Part shown: positions 56,868 to 64,000 of the stretch, piece after piece
Position numbering within the stretch: the first letter of the stretch is position 1
Layout: every line of letters begins with the position of its first letter
Assembly (NCBI RefSeq): GCF_033439725.1
Contig: NW_026944383.1
Location: 7,564,001 to 7,628,000 of the forward strand
Source: Neurospora tetraspora
Taxonomy: Eukaryota > Ascomycota > Sordariomycetes > Sordariales > Sordariaceae
DNA length: 64,000 bases
Direction of reading: 5' to 3'
Translations under genes and position numbers: made by a program
The notes under the pieces: model-generated
What the model was told of the DNA's origin: nothing
Seen by the model: only the letters and a program-made list of their open reading frames with translations
Database searches by the model: none

Positions 56868-57514
56868 TGGTGCTGATTGTTGAAGACAGGGGGCCTGCCA
56901 AGGCCTTATCAGCAAGGAAAAGCACGGATGTTGGGTTCGTGCCGTGATGACCCCCGATGCTTGGTGGACACTCCGCGATATCTCCGGAATACTGCGCAAG
57001 TCACTCGAGATATTGATTCAGGAGGAAGGGGATTCACTTTACTAAGGCCTGGGTTGAATTTAGTTGCATCAATTTGCTATTCAAACGACTATCAAAAAAC
57101 TGATCAATTTCTGCTACGTAACATCTTTTCTAGTCCTGCCTTGAGGCGTCTGTCTAGAACCGTACACCTTTGTAAGGCGAGGAACTCCAGAAAACCACAA
57201 CTAACGCTGATATAAAGGAATTTCCACCTATTGGGCACAAACTGGTAGGCCCTTCATGCAAGTTAATGGACTGGACTGGTCAACTTAAGCAAAGTCTCAA
57301 CCCCAATCTTCTCCATCATTCATTCATTCATCTCCAAAGTGGCGGGAGTATTCTCCCTTCTTTCACTTTTCGAAACAACAACCCGCAAAACTCGGACTCT
57401 TGTCCCATGATTAGATATTTCCCACGAACTCCAACCGTATTCGGCTTCGGGCCAATCTTCTGACCAATCTTCCTTCTGGTCAGCATGCTTCCCCCGAAAC
57501 TCGTCGAGACCTTG
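56868..57514. other. Intergenic gap
   Basis: No gene seen. It contains the 3' end of the 2EXR gene and the 5' flank of tRNA-Ile. Confidence 0.5.
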
Positions 57515-58834
57515 CTAGGAGATGTAAGACATACCGGACTCAGAAGGCGCGGAGTACGTAGAGCCAGCGACTGACATAACAGTACTCGAGTCGTTACCTT
57601 GGTCTTCAAATTCCGGGAGGGGGGTGACGACCCCGGGCTCGCCGGCTAGCTGGAAGTTGAAGTCGTTAATAAACTCAGCAAAAGCCAGACCACCCTCATC
57701 CCAAGGGAACCATTGGTGCAGCATGGGCTGGGCTGGGGTCCCAGGGTCAACCGGGCTAACTACATCCAAGCTGTGCCGATTGTCCACACAAGTAAGGGGC
57801 GGGACCCCCTTGGGGAACTTAGCCACGCGTGCGTACGGCTGTTCGGGGAACCAGTATGGATCGAGGCGCAGGGACCGCGGGTTGGCATTGACGCCGATGG
57901 TGCGGAGGTTCCGCAGCGTGGTCTTGGCTCTGTCTCGGGTTTCAGGGCTTCTAGCAAGGCGGAGAAAGCTGTGGAGGCACTGGATGGTCTCGAAGTGGTA
58001 ATAGTCGTAGGACCCGACGGCTTCAGTGACCGGCACGAGCTGGTTTCCACCATCGATCACCGTTCTCCCATTGGAGGTTTGCGGGATGTCGATCAGTTGC
58101 GGGCGGCGGAAGACGAAGGTGAGGTGGCGGAGGTTGGGGAAATGGAAGAGGAAGGCAAAAGGGTTGGTCGCACCAGGGCTGGTCCAGTCGTAGCCACCGG
58201 GACGCAGGTTCTCGACGCGGTCGAGCTGGAGCTCGATTCGGTGGACCCGGCTTAGCAGGGCGGTAGGCGTCGGGACAGTGAAGGTGGGGAAACCCGATCC
58301 CTGCCAGGGTGAAGAGTCGTACATGGCATCGGAGCTGTCAGTTTCGCGGGGCAAGAGGCTCAGTCGGACAGCCAGGGTGTCCGTGTGTGGGTTGAATAGA
58401 TACGTGGGAAGCTTCCCTGGGGACGAAGGCAGCGGGCTTCCCCAATACTTGAAAGCCAACTCGCGGCTCTCCCTGTTGATTTCGAAGAGTCTGATTCTCT
58501 TGTAGTGGTCTCGAGTCCCCAGGAGTGTGTAGTGTGCGGGGACGATGGTCTGGAGCGGCCCTTCGTAGTTGCTTAGTGTCACCGAATTGCTGACCAGACC
58601 TTCATGGGCTGAAAGGTAACCGATGACCATAACTGGGTCAACCGACATTTTCCATATCATGATTCGGAGCTCTTTCGGTAGCATTTCAAAGCGGCAAAAC
58701 CGCTCGTAGAGCTTTCCCTTTCCGGTCGAGTTGGCAGTACCGGACGGTCGGTTTGTGCGATTTAACCACCGGACATTGGATGCAGTAAGGGAGGGAACAG
58801 ATTGCCCCCTGCTAGTTCCACGAGTGTTAGCCAT
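57515..58834 (-). CDS. 2EXR-domain protein, 439 aa
   Basis: Single exon with ATG at 58834 and stop at 57515. Residues 49-65 read FEMLPKELRIMIWKMSV, the first EXR block of the fungal 2EXR domain (F..LP.ELR..IW). The second block follows near 115-135 as RLFEINRESRELAFKYWG, and a region with YLFNPHTDTLAVRL comes after it, as in this family. The middle contains leucine-rich segments (NLRHLTFVFRRPQLIDIP). The C-terminus is Ser/Gly-rich. The family is abundant in filamentous ascomycetes and its function is not established; some members are F-box-like. No signal peptide or membrane segment. Confidence 0.88.
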   Translation of the reverse strand: MANTRGTSRGQSVPSLTASNVRWLNRTNRPSGTANSTGKGKLYERFCRFEMLPKELRIMIWKMSVDPVMVIGYLSAHEGLVSNSVTLSNYEGPLQTIVPAHYTLLGTRDHYKRIRLFEINRESRELAFKYWGSPLPSSPGKLPTYLFNPHTDTLAVRLSLLPRETDSSDAMYDSSPWQGSGFPTFTVPTPTALLSRVHRIELQLDRVENLRPGGYDWTSPGATNPFAFLFHFPNLRHLTFVFRRPQLIDIPQTSNGRTVIDGGNQLVPVTEAVGSYDYYHFETIQCLHSFLRLARSPETRDRAKTTLRNLRTIGVNANPRSLRLDPYWFPEQPYARVAKFPKGVPPLTCVDNRHSLDVVSPVDPGTPAQPMLHQWFPWDEGGLAFAEFINDFNFQLAGEPGVVTPLPEFEDQGNDSSTVMSVAGSTYSAPSESGMSYIS

Positions 58835-61118
58835 GAATAAGATAGATAACCAAAGGGACGCTCCGAATTTCTGACTTACGCTTGACTCTCCTCAGGACGA
58901 CATCGCACAAGATCGATGCAATCGTTGATGATGCCCTTGTGGTCGGGCCTGTCCGTAAGAATACGGTGCTCTAATGATGTCGGTGGCATGGTGAATTGTG
59001 ATGGTGATAGAGATCTCGATGACTGTGGGTGTTGTTGACTTGTATCGTGATTATAGTGATCGTGATGATGGTGGCAAAGAGTTGTCGGTTTTCAGAGGGA
59101 GAAAGAATGTGCGTGTGGGATACAAAACAGGTGGGAAAAAATACCAGTAGGTCAAGGGTTAATAATATGTGAGGACCAATACAGGTTTTCTATACAGTAT
59201 CTGCACCCTCCGCAGGTTTCGGTGCGAGTGAATGGTCTGCATGAACAACCTGCAGAACCTTGAGAAGCATCAGAAGCACTGAGCCTTTGCCACTGCATGG
59301 TGAATGAGACGGATCAAGGTCCTGCGTATTAGATGGCTGCCAGCATGAGATGGAACACTAGCCCAGGCATGTTGATGCCGTGATGGAGGCAAGGCTTTAG
59401 CCAAAACCTTGGGTAGAAACTGACTTCTTCCAAGAAGCCAGCCCTCAACACGCCGCCCACGGTGCCTTGATGACCCTTCATCGTAACTTGAGGAGTCAAT
59501 CACGAGCACCCTGGCATCATCATCTTACACGGGCATTGAGAGATATTTTTCAGTTGCGGAGTCCGAAAGCAACCGGTAGCACCAGATATGGGGCAGATGG
59601 ATACTGATTTTAAGTTCATGGTGCATCCTGCCATTTCAAATCGCCAGTGTGCTTCATACTCTAGAGCCACCTTACTAGGTCGTCGTTTATATGAGCCCAT
59701 ATGACATGAGAGCTTTGGACGATTTGCGAGCACAGGGCTCGAGCGCTTGCTCAGGACGACTGCTTGTACCAACACAACTGGATGAACAACAAGCACTGCT
59801 TGTTGGATAGCAACATCGATTCCATCGGAAACTCTGAACAGATACTTTGGGGACTGCCTGTGATGTCAGTAGGTTTGTCCATGCCTCAGGGAACTAGCTC
59901 GCTTAATCCCACCTGGCTGTGTCCCTAAACCAGACGGATGTAATAGTAGCCGCAGGTGGATATCTGTTGATGATGCACGATATAGTAGTTCGGCCCTGAT
60001 GATCAACAAGCCAAATTGAACACCAAATACCACGAAAATGTGTTGTTGTATCAGATGCCACATCCGAGTTGAACTAGGCGTTAGCGGGGGCACATGTCGC
60101 GTCGAGGCATATTGTCTCTGTCATTTGGATGTCCTTGTGTTCTTGGGTCATCGCCCGCAGTTTTGGGGTTTCTCGGCCGCCTTACGCACCATCTTATACT
60201 AGCACAGATCCTGGGATTTTGCTTCATTGTCAAAAGCTCTTTTGTGATCCTGAATGTCCTCGTCAGTCTTGGCTCCTCAGCGTGTGAAGGGAACGATACT
60301 TCTATTCATTCTTCTCCCTTGCCATCCTATATTTGATCGACCGCTGCGTTGACGATAGTGAATAGCACTGCCACCCGGCTATTGATGTTAACAAACCGAA
60401 ATGTTCTGGTAAAGTCGAGGGCCGTCGGGCACTCTGGCCTGATATCATAGGTCCAAGGTTGCAGCCAAGCCGGATTGAGGACCGACCACCAGCAGTTTAT
60501 TGGGTAACGATTGCAAGCCTTCCAACATTCCAGCCTTCTAGAAACGTGCTCCCAATTGCAAGAGCGAGGAGTGAGGTTGAGGTTGCCTTTTTGGGGCTGA
60601 GCTTAACTCGCATGATCGCCATGTGACCCCACCTCAGCGACCCGGGGCGTTTGGTTGCTGCCTGTTCGCTATCATTCGAGCAGTGCTGGGCAGAGCAATT
60701 CAAGCCACAAGCCACTTGAGAGGAGGAGAGAGATGCACCTGTCCCTAAACGCCACCGAGGCTTATTGTCGGTGTCGAATTGGGAAAGAGCTTACCGAGTC
60801 CGTTTGTGGTTAGTTCAAAGGACCTAAAGGTACCCCGCCCCCTTGTGGCCGTACGGTGTGGGTCAAAGCGGCAGAGTGGAGTCTGGGGTAGAGCATGCTG
60901 TAACGTCCACTGTTAGCTTCAACGTCAACTTCCCAAGCCACTATAAAATGCTTCTTTCACGCCCACGAACGAAGCGACGCGCATCTTGCTGTGCCGATGA
61001 TACATTGAATCGTTCTGGAATAAAAGTCAACCTTTCAACCGACCTTCGACCTGACTGACGAGATCAAGTGCTCGGGGGATTCTACCATTCTCTTTGAACG
61101 GACAGAACCCATTCCAAC
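58835..61118. other. Intergenic stretch, 2.3 kb
   Basis: It separates divergent genes. No frame is convincing. Trinucleotide-poor GAT/GTG microrepeats lie at about 59000-59080. Confidence 0.5.
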
Positions 61119-63991
61119 ATGTCTCGACGCTCTTCCATTTTCGGGAGGCTTGGCCGCCGAACCTCATCGGCGACGGCAAGCATTGCAACCAGCAACGAGA
61201 AAGACGGACAGGGAAACGACGACAAGCTCGCACCGCCCCCGGCCTACACCACCGTCGACGAGTCGGCCACGGCGGACTTGACAGCGGCCTTTGACCAACT
61301 GAGCCTTTCCAGCGCCGCTTCCGACCCAACTGTCGATACATGTCTTGCCCACTTGAAGCTGTTGTTCGCCATCCAGTCCATGAAGGAAGAGGTCGGCTAT
61401 ACAGATGGCCTTTGGGGACTGTGGGACTCCCGTGCCGGGCCTCTCGACCACCTTGAACACACATATGTCAATAAGAAGAAGACCCCTTCTGATTCCAAGA
61501 AGCCCCTTGGCGATGACCTACTGGAAGACGACGACAAGGTTGCCAAGAAGACACTCGAGAATCTGAGCAAGATCCGCGAGAAGCGATGGGCCTTGTACCT
61601 TGCGAGAGCTACCCAGAGATACGAGGCGTGGTGGAAATCGCTGCCTGGCGGTCAACCATTGACGGAAAAGGACATGGAGGAAGACACATCCTTTGGATAC
61701 GAGAAATTTCCTACGGATGACAGCGCTACCTTTGATTGCAGCGAGGACAAGTTACCTCCTCTTGGTATGTCACAGACCCTCCTCCAAAAATCTGCTGGGA
61801 TTAGCTATTTTCTGTTAACACTGATTCTGCACAGATGTACTGATGGTCTGGCATACCCACATGCTCAACCCCCGTGCCTTCCTTGAAGATGCCATGCTAG
61901 CTGGATTGAGAGGCTTCTGGAATAGAGGACTCCCGTGGCATTTGGTCAACGCGGCCATCGACTCCGACTTCAGCTACAATGTAACGGATCAGTGCAAGGC
62001 CCAATGGACGAACCAGACCGGCCTCTCTTGGGACAATCAATCTGATCCACTCGTCAAAGACTTGCAATGCCCCAAATGCAACACACAATTGTCAATCCCC
62101 TGGACAACATGCTCTCGGCCTGAAGACTTCTATGATGAAACCGAACCCCTGGACCTGACTGGCACTGGCTTTGGTGACGGCAACCTTAAGCATTTGTGCG
62201 AAAGATGTGGTATTACTATTTGTAAGGAATCGCTTTGTGCTTTCAAGTTTGTCAAAGACGTCGAGGCTCTACTTGGGCCTGCAAACCGGCCGATCCCAGG
62301 CACCGTACTAGAACCCACAACTGGGAGACCCGCGACAGTGCCGCCCGAGCCTGAAAGGTCCATCTACCCTCGCACCTTTCCCAACCGTCTTCTTAAAAGT
62401 GGATGCAACTCTATTCGCACAAAGGTGACCACGCTCATGACGTCCAAGCCGAACCCTACCATGCAAGACATTCGTGTCGAAATCGAAGCCATTCTTGGGA
62501 ACAGCACATGGCTGAGGGAGATCAACAAGTATTTGAGCCCCAGGGGCGCGGCATACAGGGTTGGTCGTGCCAGTAAGCTCAGCATACGCAAAATGATGGC
62601 CCATTACTGGGAGAACTTCAGCCCCTTTGCTCTTGACCTGGCTGGCGCTGTTGTGCGCCAGGGCATCTTCATCGAAAAGATGTACAAGATTGACTGGCTT
62701 CATAGCCCTTCGGCAACTGACACCATGAAGCGCCTCCTGCTCAAATATGTCCGTTTTTTTGCCATCATGCAGAAGAATCCGACCAAGATGGCAGTCCCTA
62801 CGCTTGATATCGACCTGGCTTGGCACACACACCAGTTGAGCCCAAGCAAGTACTACGAATACAGTATCGGCAAAACCGACAAGTTCATCGATCATGATGA
62901 CAAGGTCGAGGAGGGCAGATTGAGCGAGCAATTCGAATGGACCAGCAAGGAGTATCAGGATACCTATGGTGAAGTGTACAGCGAGTGCACGTGCTGGTAT
63001 TGCGAGTGTAAGTTGGACCCGCCATCAGTCGTCCGAGCTCCTCGTTTTTGATGCTGACCACAACGTCCGTCTTGTAGCTATTCGAACCTCACACGTGAAC
63101 TCACTCGGTCAAGTGCTGGGTGTTTCCAAGTCAGAGAAAAGTAAGTATCTCCGTGTTTCATGGTCTGGCCACCCAAACACAGTTTGGAACCTCACTAACC
63201 AACTTCCTTGCCAGTTGCCGAATCCTTCCACGCCTCCGGAAAAGCCAAGTTCTGCCCACCCGACAGGTCCGCCCATATCTCTTCCCACAACGCCGTGATG
63301 TTACACGTCGATCCTTCACAGCCTGACCTAACCACTCAGAACCGTGTGCGCATGCAACTCGCCGCCCTTCACCAGAAGAGACTGGATGCTGCATACGCAA
63401 AAGCCAAGAAACGCGCAGAGAAGAAGGGCAGAACGATCCCGCCCCGGGATTCGACGTACTACGACCACTGGGGATACCCGTACTACATGGCTGGACCCTA
63501 CATGTATCCCATCTGGTTCGCACCGGGCTTGTACTACGGTTGGAATCCGGGATACATTGCCGGCTGTGGCACCGGAGCGAATGGAGCTTGTGCAGCGGGC
63601 ACATGCGGAGGAGGTGTTGCTGCTGGTGGTTGTGGTGGTGCTGGGGTAAGCTATCCTTAGTCCTATGACAATGGTGGATATGATGCTAACATGACTTCCT
63701 CTAGGGATGTGGCGGGGTAAGTTATTTTACATGCGCGACAACCAGTGCAGGAAGAAGGTCCACTTGTCCATTACTTGATGCAAATGCTGACGGATTTTCT
63801 TTGCTTAGGGATGCGGCAGCGGTGCTGGCGGTAGTGCCTGCGGCGGCGGCGGGTGCGGAGGGGGTGGTGGCTGCGGAGGCGGAGGCGGAGGAGGAGGAGG
63901 AGGTTGTGGTGGCGGTAAGTAAACCCTCAATGACATTCTTGAAGGCTGATTAAGATACTGACATTTGTGGTATGAAGGCGGTGGATGCTAG
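61119..63991 (+). CDS. GRDP-like glycine-rich domain protein (DUF1399 family), seven exons, 814 aa
   Basis: Exons are 61119-61764, 61835-63007, 63078-63140, 63215-63645, 63705-63716, 63809-63914 and 63978-63991; all introns have GT...AG and CTAAC/CTGAC branch sites. Two near-identical WHTHxLxP motifs are visible: VLMVWHTHMLNP (W221) and DIDLAWHTHQLSP (W545). They mark the DUF1399/GRDP family. Between them are paired CxxC motifs (C294/C297 and C337/C340), which may form a zinc ribbon. The C-terminus starts with an Arg/Lys-rich helix, then a Tyr/Pro-rich stretch (YYDHWGYPYYMAGPYMYP), and ends in a Gly/Cys array (GCGG, CGGGGC). Plant GRDPs affect growth and stress responses; the fungal role is unknown. 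The gene ends nine bases before the window edge. Confidence 0.9.
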
Positions 63992-64000
63992 GATTCCCAA

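Noticed and set aside
13773-64000. CRISPR arrays, prokaryote-type operons and riboswitches
   Set aside because: None seen; the sequence is fungal nuclear DNA with spliced genes.

Overview
The window is a stretch of a filamentous ascomycete chromosome, most likely a Sordariomycete and perhaps Sordariales (Neurospora-like). The reasons are short introns (about 52-115 nt) with GTRAGT donors and CTAAC/CTGAC branch sites, fungus-specific families (BTB, 2EXR and BIM1-like proteins, a GRDP-like protein, a fungal ZIP transporter), long pyrimidine-rich gaps, and an AT-rich transposon block whose changes are almost all transitions, as left by repeat-induced point mutation (RIP). The species assignment is an inference.

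Layout. Bases 1-13772 are a heavily mutated nested repeat block. An outer element with LTR-like 102-bp direct repeats at 1-102 and 13671-13772 contains a minus-strand Ty3/Gypsy chromovirus fossil. That inner element has 348-bp LTRs at 5254-5601 and 13179-13526, a 5-bp target duplication, and recognisable zinc-knuckle, RT, RNase H, integrase and chromodomain remnants. Base composition becomes normal at about 13.78 kb. From there to the end come dispersed host genes, each apparently with its own promoter: a small basic protein (16511-17249, +), a BTB/POZ protein (20866-22701, +), a GST-like protein (24369-25230, +), an aldo/keto reductase with a possible mitochondrial leader (25712-26836, -), a frame-disrupted NAD-dependent epimerase (28842-30228, -), an unknown 392-aa protein (31094-32272, -), an atypical protein kinase (34975-36816, +), a secreted GPI-tailed BIM1-like copper protein (37115-37975, -), a secreted proline-repeat protein (41128-41682, +), a disordered 415-aa protein (41998-43245, -), an unknown 225-aa protein (44859-45536, -), a ZIP metal transporter (54019-55749, +), a 2EXR-domain protein (57515-58834, -) and a seven-exon glycine-rich GRDP-like protein (61119-63991, +).

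Four tRNA genes lie between them: Gly(GCC), Val(AAC), Pro(TGG) and intron-containing Ile(AAT). The 8.4 kb from 45.5 to 54.0 kb hold only tRNA-Pro.

The genes do not form a pathway or cluster. The shared theme is modest: two metal-related cell-surface proteins (BIM1-like copper binder and ZIP transporter) and two redox or detoxification enzymes (GST-like, AKR). I found no clear wholly new multi-gene system. The most interesting local features are the exon-duplicated CHxHx5C metal-binding repeats of the ZIP protein, the microexon Gly/Cys array of the GRDP-like gene, the AKR alternative start, the decaying epimerase with triplet and hexamer expansions, and an intergenic inverted repeat at 27.5 kb. 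Coordinates of spliced genes are spans; exons are given in the evidence.
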